Shown in pieces: positions 24,677-33,888 of a stretch of DNA of 64,000 nucleotides. Position numbers and translations under genes: made by a program. Source of the stretch: JASHPR01 sp963833885. Lineage in GTDB: Bacteria > Actinomycetota > Actinomycetes > Streptosporangiales > Streptosporangiaceae. The stretch lies in the NCBI GenBank assembly GCA_963833885.1, contig CAWHZU010000022.1:62001-126000 (forward strand). The letters are read 5' to 3'. Position 1 is the stretch's first letter. Each line of letters begins with the position of its first letter. A model generated the notes under the pieces. It was not told the DNA's origin. It made no database searches and was given only the letters and a program-made list of their open reading frames with translations.

Positions 24677-24870
24677 GCCTGAACCTCGGGTCGGTGCGTC
24701 GACGTCATCTACCGCTCCTCGTTACGGGTGGGCGCCCACTGGTTGCAAGCAGCGACTCCCGGGCCGCAGTCTAGCTCGCCCCTGGCAGTCCAACAGCCAT
24801 GCGCGAAGCCGGGCCCGTGGGCCGTACTGCGGCCCTCGCCAGCCCGGCCGGCTGCGCATGTCCGATAACC
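24677..24870 (-). promoter_or_regulatory. rplO-secY spacer with hairpin and possible -10
   Basis: Holds a 6-bp stem (24819-24824 with 24830-24835) and, further toward secY, TAGACT (minus strand, 24773-24768) with a poor -35 at a short distance. It could be an attenuator or a weak secY promoter. Confidence 0.3.
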
Positions 24871-25347
24871 TCACAGCTCGGTGACGGTCCCGCCAGCAGC
24901 GGTGATCTTCTCCCTCGCCGTGGCGGAGAACTTGTGCGCAGTCACCCGCAGCCCCTTCGGGGCCGCGTCGCCGGTGCCGAGCACCTTCACCAGCTCCCCC
25001 GCCCTGACCGCGCCCTTCGCGGCCAGGTCGTCGGGGGTCACGTCCCCGCCGTCCGGGTACAGGGCCGCCAGGCGGTCCACGTTAACCACCTGGTAGGTGG
25101 TCTTGAACCGCAGGTTGGAGAACCCCTTGAGCTTGGGCAGCCTGCGCGTCATCGGCATCTGGCCGCCCTCGAAGTAGGCCGGCACGTTCGTCCGCGCCTT
25201 GCTGCCCTTGGTGCCGCGGCCAGCGGTCTTGCCCTTGGAACCCTGGCCGCGGCCGACCCGGGTCCGCACGGTGCGCGCGCCCGGCGCCGGCCGCAGGTGG
25301 TGCACCTTCAGCCCGCGGCCAGCCGCGCCGCTCTCGTTGTCTGCCAT
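24871..25347 (-). CDS. rplO: 50S ribosomal protein L15
   Basis: Early 50S assembly protein. The N-terminus GLKVHHLRPAPGARTVRTRV and the glycine-rich block RGQGSKGKTAGRGTKGSK are diagnostic; the C-terminal half contains VKVLGTGDAAPKGLRVTAHK. 158 residues. It follows rpmD by one base. Confidence 0.97.
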   Translation of the reverse strand: MADNESGAAGRGLKVHHLRPAPGARTVRTRVGRGQGSKGKTAGRGTKGSKARTNVPAYFEGGQMPMTRRLPKLKGFSNLRFKTTYQVVNVDRLAALYPDGGDVTPDDLAAKGAVRAGELVKVLGTGDAAPKGLRVTAHKFSATAREKITAAGGTVTEL

Positions 25348-25348
25348 G

Positions 25349-25531
25349 TCAGTCGACCTCCTCGACGGTGACCAGGTGGCGCACCGCCTGGACCATGCCG
25401 CGTATCTCCGGCCGGTCCGCCTTGACCACCACGTCGCCGATCCGCCGCAGGCCGAGCGAGCGCAGCGTGTCCCGCTGCCCCTGGGTGCCGCCGATCTTCG
25501 ACTTGATCTGGGTGACCCGTAGTTCCGCCAT
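25349..25531 (-). CDS. rpmD: 50S ribosomal protein L30
   Basis: A 60-residue protein, MAELRVTQIKSKIGG with the usual QRDTLRSLGLRRIGD block. ATG at 25531 overlaps the rpsE stop by one base, which suggests coupled translation. Confidence 0.97.
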   Translation of the reverse strand: MAELRVTQIKSKIGGTQGQRDTLRSLGLRRIGDVVVKADRPEIRGMVQAVRHLVTVEEVD

Positions 25532-26166
25532 TAGTGTTGCCCCTCGCCCGCTGCCGCCGCGGCCGGCTCGGCGGCTGCCGCCGCGCGTGCCCTGAGCATG
25601 GCCGCCGGGGCCACGTGCTCGATTGGCAGGCCGCGCCTCGCGGCGATCTCCTCCGGCCGGTTCAGGGCCTTCAGCCCCGCCACGGTGGCGTGCACCACGT
25701 TGATGGCGTTCGACGAGCCGAGGGACCGGGACAGCACGTCGTGTATCCCGGCGCACTCGAGCACGGCCCGGACCGGGCCGCCGGCGATCACACCGGTTCC
25801 CGGGCTGGCCGGCTTCAGCAGGACGACGCCTGCCGAGGCCTCGCCCGTCACGGTGTGCGGGATCGTGCCGCCGATCCTGGGCACCCGGAAGAAGTCCTTC
25901 TTCGCCGCCTCGACGCCCTTGGCGATCGCCGCGGGCACCTCCTTGGCCTTGCCGTAGCCGACGCCGACGAGCCCGTTTCCGTCACCCACGACGACGAGCG
26001 CGGTGAAGCTGAAGCGCCGGCCGCCCTGGACCACCTTGGCCACCCGGTTGATGGCTACGATCTTCTCTATGTATGCGGTGCCCCGGTCGGCAGCCCCGCT
26101 GCGGCGGTCGTCACGGCGGTCGCGCCGTTCGCCGCCGCCTCCCGAGCCGCGCCGTGCTGGTGGCAT
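25531..26166 (-). CDS. rpsE: 30S ribosomal protein S5
   Basis: Helps decoding accuracy and mRNA unwinding at the entry site. Start at 26166 (MPPARRGSG), giving 211 residues. The double-stranded RNA-binding block KVVQGGRRFSFTALVVVGD and the core GYGKAKEVPAAI are clear. The Arg/Asp-rich N-terminus and Ala-rich tail are extensions. The longer upstream frame to 26433 is overlap with rplR. Confidence 0.97.
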   Translation of the reverse strand: MPPARRGSGGGGERRDRRDDRRSGAADRGTAYIEKIVAINRVAKVVQGGRRFSFTALVVVGDGNGLVGVGYGKAKEVPAAIAKGVEAAKKDFFRVPRIGGTIPHTVTGEASAGVVLLKPASPGTGVIAGGPVRAVLECAGIHDVLSRSLGSSNAINVVHATVAGLKALNRPEEIAARRGLPIEHVAPAAMLRARAAAAAEPAAAAAGEGQH

Positions 26167-26200
26167 TAGATGTTCCCCTTCTTGCTGTTCATGGTGGCGG

Positions 26201-26599
26201 TCACAGTTGCAGCCCGCCTTCCCGCGCACTGTCCGCGAGCGCGGCCACCCGGCCGTGGTAGGCGTGGCCGCCGCGGTCGAAGACCACCGCGCTGATGCCG
26301 GCCGCCTGCGCGCGCTCCGCGAGCAGCGCGCCCACCTGCTTTGCCTTGGCGGTCTTGTCGCCGTCCGAGCCGCGGATCGGCGCTTCCAGCGTGGAAGCCG
26401 AGACCAGGGTGCCGCCCACGGTGTCGTCGACAAGCTGCGCGAACAGGTGCCGGGACGAACGGGTGACCACCAGCCGCGGCCGGACCGCGCTTCCGGTGAT
26501 CCTTTTCCTTACCCGGAGGTGACGCCGGGAGCGCGCGGCGATGCGTGCGCTGGTGCGGCCGGTGATGCGGCCGTGCGCCAGGGTCCTGGTGCCAGACAT
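26201..26599 (-). CDS. rplR: 50S ribosomal protein L18
   Basis: Binds 5S rRNA in the central protuberance. It has RRHLRVRKRITGSAVRPRLV near the N-terminus and the C-terminal VVFDRGGHAYHGRVAALADS. 132 residues. Two bases separate it from rplF. Confidence 0.97.
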   Translation of the reverse strand: MSGTRTLAHGRITGRTSARIAARSRRHLRVRKRITGSAVRPRLVVTRSSRHLFAQLVDDTVGGTLVSASTLEAPIRGSDGDKTAKAKQVGALLAERAQAAGISAVVFDRGGHAYHGRVAALADSAREGGLQL

Positions 26600-26601
26600 C
26601 G

Positions 26602-27138
26602 TTACTTCCCAGCCTTCCCGACCTTGCGGCGGACTTGCTCGCCCTGGTACCGCACGCCCTTGCCCTTGTACGGCTCGGGCTTGCGGATCTTACGTATGTT
26701 GGCCGCGACTTCGCCGACCTGCTGCTTGTCGTTGCCCTCGACGACGAACCGCGTTGGCGACTCGACGCGCAGCGTGATCCCCTCCGGCGCGGTGACCGGC
26801 ACCGGGTGGCTGAAGCCGAGCGAGAACTCCAGGTTCTGGCCCTTGGCCTGGACCCGGTAGCCGACCCCGACGATCTCCAGCGTCTTGCTGAAGCCCTGGG
26901 TGACGCCGGTGACCATGTTGGCGATCAGCGACCGGGACAGGCCGTGCAGCGCCCTGATCTCGCCCTCGTCGCTGGGCCTGGTCACCGTGATCTGCCCGTC
27001 GGCCTGCGACACCTCGATGGGCTCGGCAACGGTCAGGCTCAAGGTCCCGCGCGGCCCCTTCACGGTGACGTGGCGGCCGTCGATGGTGACGTCGACACCT
27101 GCCGGGATGACGACCGGCGTCCGTCCGATTCGTGACAT
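26602..27138 (-). CDS. rplF: 50S ribosomal protein L6
   Basis: Near the factor-binding site. Start MSRIGRTPVVIPAGVDV at 27138; C-terminal signature PEPYKGKGVRYQGEQVRRK. 178 residues, normal length. Confidence 0.98.
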   Translation of the reverse strand: MSRIGRTPVVIPAGVDVTIDGRHVTVKGPRGTLSLTVAEPIEVSQADGQITVTRPSDEGEIRALHGLSRSLIANMVTGVTQGFSKTLEIVGVGYRVQAKGQNLEFSLGFSHPVPVTAPEGITLRVESPTRFVVEGNDKQQVGEVAANIRKIRKPEPYKGKGVRYQGEQVRRKVGKAGK

Positions 27139-27150
27139 CGCCGCTTTCCC

Positions 27151-27549
27151 TTACCAGACGTAGGCGAGGACTTCCCCGCCCACGCCCTTCTTGTTTGCCT
27201 GCCTGTCGGTCATCAGACCGCCCGAGGTCGAAATGATCGCGACGCCGAGGCCGCCGAGCACCCGCGGCAGGTTGTCCTTGCGCGCGTACACCCGCAGCCC
27301 GGGCTTGGACACCCGCTTGAGCCCGGCGATCGAGCGCTCACGGGTGGGCCCGAACTTGAGCGAGATCGTGAGGCTCTTGCCGACCTCCGCGTCGGCGACC
27401 TGCCATCCCGCGATGTAGCCCTCCTGCTGGAGGATCTCGGCGATGCGAACTTTAATCTTGGAAGACGGCATGATCACGGTGTCGTGGTATGCCGAGTTGG
27501 CGTTGCGCAGACGGGTCAGCATGTCTGCGACCGGGTCGGTCATGGTCAT
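27151..27549 (-). CDS. rpsH: 30S ribosomal protein S8
   Basis: Central-domain rRNA binder and, in E. coli, autoregulator of the spc operon. MTMTDPVADMLTRLRNA at the start and the C-terminal GGLGVAIISTSGGLMTDRQA signature. 132 residues. A 103-base gap separates it from rpsN and holds an inverted repeat at the rpsN stop. Confidence 0.98.
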   Translation of the reverse strand: MTMTDPVADMLTRLRNANSAYHDTVIMPSSKIKVRIAEILQQEGYIAGWQVADAEVGKSLTISLKFGPTRERSIAGLKRVSKPGLRVYARKDNLPRVLGGLGVAIISTSGGLMTDRQANKKGVGGEVLAYVW

Positions 27550-27641
27550 GGCCTGATGGCCCTCCTCGCCGTGGTTTCCCTCGGGACCTGCGGCGTGGTC
27601 GGTGGGCGCTGGTCGCGCCCAGGTCTGTTCGGTTAACGCGT

Positions 27642-27659
27642 TTGGTAGCTGGCTACCAA
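27642..27659 (-). promoter_or_regulatory. Hairpin spanning the rpsN stop codon
   Basis: Perfect 8-bp inverted repeat (27642-27649 with 27652-27659) and 2-base spacer. Read on the minus strand, one arm holds the last rpsN codons and the stop, so a ribosome finishing rpsN would open it. It may coordinate rpsN with rpsH. Confidence 0.4.
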
Positions 27660-27838
27660 CTGGACTTGGTGATGCCGGGAAGCTCGCCGCGGTGCGCCAT
27701 CGTGCGGAAGCAGATGCGGCACAGGCCGAACCTGCGGTACACGGCGCGCGGACGCCCGCAGCGCGAGCACCGCGTGTACCCGCGGACCTGGAACTTTGGG
27801 GTGCGCTTCGCTTTGGCGATCAGGCTCTTCTTCGCCAC
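27653..27838 (-). CDS. rpsN: 30S ribosomal protein S14, zinc-binding type
   Basis: A 61-residue S14 of the type Z form. Four cysteines lie in CSRCGRP and CRICFR, binding zinc. Start MAKKSLIAKAKRTPKF at 27838, three bases after the rplE stop. Confidence 0.98.
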   Translation of the reverse strand: MAKKSLIAKAKRTPKFQVRGYTRCSRCGRPRAVYRRFGLCRICFRTMAHRGELPGITKSSW

Positions 27839-27841
27839 TCG

Positions 27842-28495
27842 TCAGTTCTCCCTAAACGGAAATCCGAGCCGCCGCAGCAGCGAGCGGCCCTCGTCATCGT
27901 TGGTCGCGGTGGTGACCAGCGTCACGTCCATGCCGCGCTGCCGGTCCACCTGGTCCGGGTTGATCTCGTGGAACATGAGCTGCTCGGTGAGGCCGAAGGT
28001 GTAGTTCCCGCGGCCGTCGAACTGCCGGTCGCTCAGGCCGCGGAAGTCACGGATCCGGGGCAGCGCCAGGGTCAGCAGCCGGTCGCAGAACTCCCACATC
28101 CGGGCGCCGCGCAGCGTGACGTGCACGCCGATCGGCATGCCCTCCCTGAGCTTGAACTGGGCAACCGACTTCCTGGCCCGGGCGACCGCCGGCTTCTGGC
28201 CGGTGATGATCGTCAGGTCCCGCACCGCGCCGTCGATCAGCTTCGCGTCCCTGGCCGCCTCGCCGACGCCCATGTTGACCACGATCTTCGTCAGCGTCGG
28301 GATCTGCATCACGTTCGCGTAGCTGAATTCCTCGCGCAGGCCGGGAGCGATCTCGGACACATACCGCTCCTTCAGCCGAGGAGCCGGAACGCTGCGCCCG
28401 TTGTTGCTGCCGCCGCCGCCAGCCGGTTTGGCGTCGCCGCCCTTGGCCTTCGGCGCCTGCCGAGGCGGGGCCTGGTTGGTTTTTGTCGCCGCCAT
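27842..28495 (-). CDS. rplE: 50S ribosomal protein L5
   Basis: Binds 5S rRNA and contacts P-site tRNA. After a ~40-residue Pro/Gly/Lys extension comes the standard domain: PRLKERYVSEI, VVNMGVGEA, TGQKPAVARARKSVAQFKLR, and FGLTEQLMFHEI. 217 residues against about 180 usually. It overlaps rplX by one base. Confidence 0.97.
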   Translation of the reverse strand: MAATKTNQAPPRQAPKAKGGDAKPAGGGGSNNGRSVPAPRLKERYVSEIAPGLREEFSYANVMQIPTLTKIVVNMGVGEAARDAKLIDGAVRDLTIITGQKPAVARARKSVAQFKLREGMPIGVHVTLRGARMWEFCDRLLTLALPRIRDFRGLSDRQFDGRGNYTFGLTEQLMFHEINPDQVDRQRGMDVTLVTTATNDDEGRSLLRRLGFPFREN

Positions 28496-28848
28496 CAGAT
28501 GTCCTTACCGGTGGAGCGCGAGACCCTGACCTTCTTGTCGTTGTCGTCGCGCCGGTAGCCCGCGCGGGCGGGCTTCTTGGTGTCCGGGTCGACCAGCTGC
28601 ACGTTGCTGACGTGGATCAGAGCCTCCTGGTGGATGATGCCGCCCTGCTTGGAGTCCCGCAGTCCACCCCCGCTCTGGTAGTCGACCTTCTTGTTCTTCT
28701 TGATCATGTTGACGCCCTGGACCAGCACCCGCTGCTTGTCGGGGAACGCCGCGATGACCCGGCCCTCGCGGCCGTTGTCCCGGCCCGCGATGACGATCAC
28801 CCGATCGCCCTTCTTGATCTTCATGCCGGGCAGCTTCTTGCTCGCCAT
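28495..28848 (-). CDS. rplX: 50S ribosomal protein L24
   Basis: Early assembly protein; KOW motif in MKIKKGDRVIVIAGRDNG. Start MASKKLPGMK at 28848, 117 residues, with the actinobacterial VDPDTKKPARAGYRR tail. Both ends overlap neighbours by one base (TGATG). Confidence 0.97.
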   Translation of the reverse strand: MASKKLPGMKIKKGDRVIVIAGRDNGREGRVIAAFPDKQRVLVQGVNMIKKNKKVDYQSGGGLRDSKQGGIIHQEALIHVSNVQLVDPDTKKPARAGYRRDDNDKKVRVSRSTGKDI

Positions 28849-29216
28849 CACAGCACCTCCGGAGCCAGCGAGATGATCCGCATGAACCGCTTCTCCCGCA
28901 GCTCGCGGCCGACCGGGCCGAAGATGCGGGTGCCGCGCGGGTCCCCGCCGTCCCTGATCAGCACCGCCGCGTTCTCGTCGAAGCGGATGTAGGAGCCGTC
29001 GCCACGGCGGCGCTCCTTGCGTGTGCGCACGACGACGGCCTTGACGACGTCGCCCTTCTTGACCCCGGCGCCGGGAAGGGCATCCTTGACGGTCGCCACG
29101 ATGACATCGCCAATGCCCGCGTATCGCCTGCCAGAGCCGCCGAGCACGCGGATGCACAAGATCTCCTTGGCACCCGTGTTGTCGGCGACCTTGAGCCGCG
29201 ACTCCTGCTGGATCAC
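28848..29216 (-). CDS. rplN: 50S ribosomal protein L14
   Basis: MIQQESRLKVADNTGAKEIL at the N-terminus and FGPVGRELREKRFMRIISLA at the end. 122 residues, the standard length. First gene of the spc-type group here, 90 bases behind rpsQ. Confidence 0.98.
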   Translation of the reverse strand: MIQQESRLKVADNTGAKEILCIRVLGGSGRRYAGIGDVIVATVKDALPGAGVKKGDVVKAVVVRTRKERRRGDGSYIRFDENAAVLIRDGGDPRGTRIFGPVGRELREKRFMRIISLAPEVL

Positions 29217-29306
29217 GTCAACTCCTGCTTCAAACTCTGGCTACGGGCTCGCAGTGGCGGCCCTGGCTCTGTCTGGGGTCTGGTACTTCATGTGGCCGGG
29301 GGCGGG

Positions 29307-29582
29307 CTACTTCGCCTTCTCCAGGATCTGGGACACCCGCCAGCGCTTGGTCGCGGACAGCGGCCGGGTCTCCATCAGCAGGACCCGGTCGCCGACGCCG
29401 CACTCGTTCGCGCCGTCGTGGGCCTTGTACTTCTTGGTACGGCGGATGACCTTGCCGTACTTGGGGTGCTTGACCCGGTCCTCGACCTCGACCACGACGG
29501 TCTTGTCCATCTTGTCGCTGACCACCAGGCCCTCACGGACCTTGCGGTAGCCGCGCGAAAGCGCGGTCCCGGAGTCACTCAT
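29307..29582 (-). CDS. rpsQ: 30S ribosomal protein S17
   Basis: OB-fold protein. Block RKVREGLVVSDKMDKTVVVE and the C-terminal GDRVLLMETRPLSATKRWRV. 91 residues. It overlaps rpmC by eight bases. Confidence 0.97.
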   Translation of the reverse strand: MSDSGTALSRGYRKVREGLVVSDKMDKTVVVEVEDRVKHPKYGKVIRRTKKYKAHDGANECGVGDRVLLMETRPLSATKRWRVSQILEKAK

Positions 29583-29817
29583 CGTCGTCCGTCTCCTCTT
29601 CCAGGGTCACGATGCCGAGCTCGCGCTCCCGCTTCACCGTGTAGATGCGGGCGATCTCCTTGCGCACCTCGCGCAGCCGCCCGTGGCTTTCCAGCTGGCC
29701 GGTGGCCGCCTGGAAGCGGAGGTTGAACAGCTCGATCTTGGCTTCCGCCAGCTTGCCGTCGAGCTCGTCCTCGGTTATGCCCCGCAGATCAGCGGCGGCC
29801 AGGCTCTTGGCCATCAC
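29575..29817 (-). CDS. rpmC: 50S ribosomal protein L29
   Basis: A 80-residue helical protein near the exit tunnel. LFNLRFQAATGQLESHGRLR is the signature block; the C-terminus is acidic (LEEETDDDE). It starts MMAKSLAAADLRG. Confidence 0.97.
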   Translation of the reverse strand: MMAKSLAAADLRGITEDELDGKLAEAKIELFNLRFQAATGQLESHGRLREVRKEIARIYTVKRERELGIVTLEEETDDDE

Positions 29818-29891
29818 GCATCACCGACCTCTCGCTTCACGAACTTTGCCCCTCAATAGGCACAGCATGGGGAGCTTGTGCATCTCTGACA

Positions 29892-30311
29892 TCACGTGTC
29901 GCCCACCTCGCGCTTAACGAACTTGCACTTCATTGGGAGCTTGTGCATCGCGCGACGCAGCGCTTCCCTGGCCACCGGCTCGGCGACGCCGGACAGCTCG
30001 AACATCACCCGGCCCGGCTTCACGTTGGCCACCCACCACTCGGGGGCGCCTTTGCCGGAGCCCATCCGGGTCTCGGCCGGCTTCTTGGTCAGCGGCCGGT
30101 CCGGGTAGATCGTGATCCACACCTTCCCGCCGCGGCGGATGTGCCGGGTCATGGCGATACGGGCGGCCTCGATCTGCCGGTTCGTCACGTACGCGTGCTC
30201 GACGGCCTGGATGCCGTACTCGCCGAACGTCACCCGGGTGCCGCCCTTGGCCGCGCCGTGCCGGTCCGGCCGGTGCTGCTTGCGGTGCTTGACCCTCCGC
30301 GGGATGAGCAC
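29892..30311 (-). CDS. rplP: 50S ribosomal protein L16
   Basis: Contacts A-site tRNA. MLIPRRVKHRKQHRPDRHG at the start and RMGSGKGAPEWWVANVKPGR in the middle. 139 residues. It lies 3 bases after rpsC. Confidence 0.98.
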   Translation of the reverse strand: MLIPRRVKHRKQHRPDRHGAAKGGTRVTFGEYGIQAVEHAYVTNRQIEAARIAMTRHIRRGGKVWITIYPDRPLTKKPAETRMGSGKGAPEWWVANVKPGRVMFELSGVAEPVAREALRRAMHKLPMKCKFVKREVGDT

Positions 30312-30314
30312 GTC

Positions 30315-31195
<881 letters not shown>

Positions 31196-31196
<1 letters not shown>

Positions 31197-31555
31197 TAGC
31201 GGGTCCTCTCCCTGCTCGAGCCGGCGCGCTCGTCGGAAACGACGACCGTGATGTGGCTGCTGCGCTTGTTGATCCGGTAGCCGCGGCCCTGTGCACGCGG
31301 CCGGAACCGCTTGGCGGTCGGCCCCTCGTCCACCCAGGCACGGCTCACGACGAGCGAGGACGCGTCGAGGCGCGCCTGCTCGGCATTGGCGATCGCGCTC
31401 GCCAGGACCTTGCCGATCGGGTCGCTCGCCGCCTGCGGCGCGAAGGCGAGCGTCGCCCGTGCCTGGTCGGCAGGCATCCCGCGGATGAGGTCCACCACCC
31501 GGCGGGCCTTGCGCGGCGTGATGCGCACGTACCGCGCCTGTGCCCTCGCTTCCAT
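31196..31555 (-). CDS. rplV: 50S ribosomal protein L22
   Basis: Its beta-hairpin forms part of the exit-tunnel constriction. Blocks ARYVRITPRKARRVVDLIRG and FRPRAQGRGYRINKRSSHIT. 119 residues. Confidence 0.97.
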
Positions 31556-31620
31556 CTGCTGTCTCGCTCTCTCTCTTCCTTAAAACCCGAGCTTCCGCGC
31601 TGTCTGCACTACTCGTCTCG

Positions 31621-31899
31621 CTATCGGCGGCTGCGCCGGTCGTCGCGCACGTGGCTGCGGAAGGTCCGGGTGGGCGCGAACTCACCGAGCTTGTGCCCGA
31701 CCATCGACTCCGTGATGAACACCGGCACGTGCTTGCGGCCGTCGTGCACGGCGATCGTGTGGCCCAGCATCGCCGGAACGATCATGGAGCGACGGGACCA
31801 GGTCTTGATCACGTTCTTGGTGCCCTTGTCGTTCTGCAGATCCACCTTCTTCATCAGGTGGTCGTCGACGAACGGGCCCTTCTTCAGGCTACGAGGCAT
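31621..31899 (-). CDS. rpsS: 30S ribosomal protein S19
   Basis: MPRSLKKGPFVDDHLMKKVD and VPVFITESMVGHKLGEFAPT are diagnostic. 92 residues, normal length. It is 12 bases after rplB. Confidence 0.98.
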   Translation of the reverse strand: MPRSLKKGPFVDDHLMKKVDLQNDKGTKNVIKTWSRRSMIVPAMLGHTIAVHDGRKHVPVFITESMVGHKLGEFAPTRTFRSHVRDDRRSRR

Positions 31900-31911
31900 T
31901 ATGGGGTGCTC

Positions 31912-32745
31912 CTACCGCTTCTTCTTGCCGCGCTTGCGGGTGATCAGCCGGTCGCTGGGCTTGTGTGCCTTACGGGTCCGCCCCTCGGGCTTGCCCCACG
32001 GGCTGACTGGGTGGCGGCCGCCGGAGCTCTTGCCCTCGCCGCCGCCCAGCGGGTGGTCGACCGGGTTCATGGCCACGCCGCGGACTGAGGGGCGCTTACC
32101 CTTCCACCGGTTCCGGCCCGCCTTGCCGAGCTTGATGTTCCCCTGCTCGGAGTTGCCGACCTCGCCGATCGTGGCCCGGCAGGTCGCGTCCACGAGCCGG
32201 ATCTCGCCGGATGGCATGCGCAGGTGGGCCACCTTGCCCTCCTTGGCCAGCAGCTGTACTCCGGAGCCGGCCGAGCGGGCGATCTTGGCACCGCCGCCGG
32301 GCCGCAGCTCGATCGCGTGCACGACCGTGCCGGTCGGGATGTTGCGCAGCGGCAGGCAGTTGCCGGTCCTGATGTCGGCGCCCGCCCCGTTCTCGATCGT
32401 GTCACCCTGGCTCAGCCCGGCCGGGGCGAGGATGTAGCGCTTCTCCCCGTCCGCGTAATGCAGCAGCGCGATCCGGGACGTGCGGTTCGGGTCGTACTCG
32501 ATCTGCGCGACCCTGGCAGGCACGCCATCCTTGTCGTTCCGCCTGAAGTCGATCAGCCGGTACGCGCGCTTGTGCCCGCCGCCCTGGTGCCGTGCCGTGA
32601 TGCGGCCGTGCACGTTCCTGCCGCCCCTCGAGTGCAGCGGGCGCACCAGCGACTTCTCCGGCTCGGTCCTGGTGACCTCGGAGAAGTCAGCGCCGCTCGC
32701 GCCCCGCCTGCCCGGCGTGGTCGGCTTGTACTTACGGATTGCCAT
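31912..32745 (-). CDS. rplB: 50S ribosomal protein L2
   Basis: Needed for subunit association and peptidyl transfer. MAIRKYKPTTPGRRGASGAD at the N-terminus and the MNPVDHPLGGGEGKSSGGRH block with the conserved His near residue 229. 277 residues. Confidence 0.98.
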   Translation of the reverse strand: MAIRKYKPTTPGRRGASGADFSEVTRTEPEKSLVRPLHSRGGRNVHGRITARHQGGGHKRAYRLIDFRRNDKDGVPARVAQIEYDPNRTSRIALLHYADGEKRYILAPAGLSQGDTIENGAGADIRTGNCLPLRNIPTGTVVHAIELRPGGGAKIARSAGSGVQLLAKEGKVAHLRMPSGEIRLVDATCRATIGEVGNSEQGNIKLGKAGRNRWKGKRPSVRGVAMNPVDHPLGGGEGKSSGGRHPVSPWGKPEGRTRKAHKPSDRLITRKRGKKKR

Positions 32746-32774
32746 GTGTGCTCAAGCTCCTATGGATCGCCCGG

Positions 32775-33086
32775 CTAGCTAACCGCGCCGGGCAGGCCGC
32801 CGAAGATATCGATCCGTTCTCCCTCGGCGAGGGTCACGATGGCGCGCTTGGTGTCTGGCCGCTTGCCCCAGCCAAAGCGCGTCCGGCGCCGCTTGCCCGG
32901 CCGGTTGATCGTGTTCACGCCGGTCACCTTGACCCGGAACACGGCCTCGACCGCCTGCCTGATCTCGGTCTTGTTGGACCCAGGGGCGACGATGAACGTG
33001 TACTTCCCGTCGTCGGCCAGCCGGTAGCTCTTTTCCGAGATGACCGGCTTGACCAGGATGTCCCGCGGGTTGCCGCTCTTGCTCAC
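32775..33086 (-). CDS. rplW: 50S ribosomal protein L23
   Basis: Docking site for trigger factor and SRP at the tunnel exit. DILVKPVISEKSYRLADDGK and VNTINRPGKRRRTRFGWGKR blocks. 103 residues. Its ATG overlaps the rplD stop. Confidence 0.97.
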   Translation of the reverse strand: MSKSGNPRDILVKPVISEKSYRLADDGKYTFIVAPGSNKTEIRQAVEAVFRVKVTGVNTINRPGKRRRTRFGWGKRPDTKRAIVTLAEGERIDIFGGLPGAVS

Positions 33087-33880
33087 GACTCGTCCTCGGC
33101 TTCCTCAGCTTCATCGGCCCCGGCCGGCTTGCCGGCATCCACCGGCTCGTCGGCCTTCTTTGGCTTGGCGGCCTTCGCCGACGTGGCGGCCTTCTTTGGC
33201 TTGGCGGCACTGGCGTCGGCCGCCTGCACCACGCCCGGGAACCCCGACCTGGTCAGGAACTGGTCCAGCGCGGTCTCGGTGAACACCACGTGGTCGCTGA
33301 CCAGCACGTCGTAGGTGTTGAGCTGGCCCGAGTCGAGCAGGTGGATTCCCCGCACGTTGCGCAGGCTCATCCAGGTCAGCTCGTCGTCGGCCGCGGCGAC
33401 CACGAGCAGGTGCGCCTCGCCTGGCCCGATCCCGGTGACCGTCTCGATCACCGACACCGCATCCTTGGTGCGCGGCCCGGAGCCGTCGGTGAAACCGCTC
33501 ACCACGTGCACCCGGCCGTGCGCCGCCCGGTCGGACAGCGCCCCGCGCAGCGCGGCGGCCTTCATCTTCTTCGGCGTGCGCTGCTCATAGGACCGCGGCA
33601 CCGGGCCGTGCACCACGCCGCCGCCGGCGAACTGCGGCGCGCGGGTCGAGCCCTGGCGGGCGCGGCCGGTGCCCTTCTGCCGGTACGGCTTCCTTCCGCC
33701 GCCGCGGACCGCACCGCGGTTCTTGGTGGCGTGCGTGCCCTGCCGGGCGGCGGCCTGCTGGGCCACCACTACCTGGTGGATCAGTGGCAAGTTCACCTTG
33801 GCGGCGAAGATCTCCGTCGGCAGGTCGACGGTCGCGCCGCTCGAGCCCGACGGAGAAACGACGTTGACTGTTGTGCTCAT
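33083..33880 (-). CDS. rplD: 50S ribosomal protein L4 with charged tail
   Basis: Tunnel-wall protein. Start MSTTVNVVSPSGSSG at 33880. Core: NRGAVRGGGRKPYRQKGTGR and ARQGSTRAPQFAGGGVVHGP. About 45 residues of Lys/Ala and then Glu/Asp extend the C-terminus (VDAGKPAGADEAEEAEDES), giving 265 residues against ~205 in E. coli. Confidence 0.97.
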   Translation of the reverse strand: MSTTVNVVSPSGSSGATVDLPTEIFAAKVNLPLIHQVVVAQQAAARQGTHATKNRGAVRGGGRKPYRQKGTGRARQGSTRAPQFAGGGVVHGPVPRSYEQRTPKKMKAAALRGALSDRAAHGRVHVVSGFTDGSGPRTKDAVSVIETVTGIGPGEAHLLVVAAADDELTWMSLRNVRGIHLLDSGQLNTYDVLVSDHVVFTETALDQFLTRSGFPGVVQAADASAAKPKKAATSAKAAKPKKADEPVDAGKPAGADEAEEAEDES

Positions 33881-33888
33881 CGCCCCTC

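Noticed and set aside
25531..26433. Longer S5 starting at 26433
   Set aside because: The extra 89 residues are the rplR region in another frame; the S5 start MPPARRGSG at 26166 is standard.
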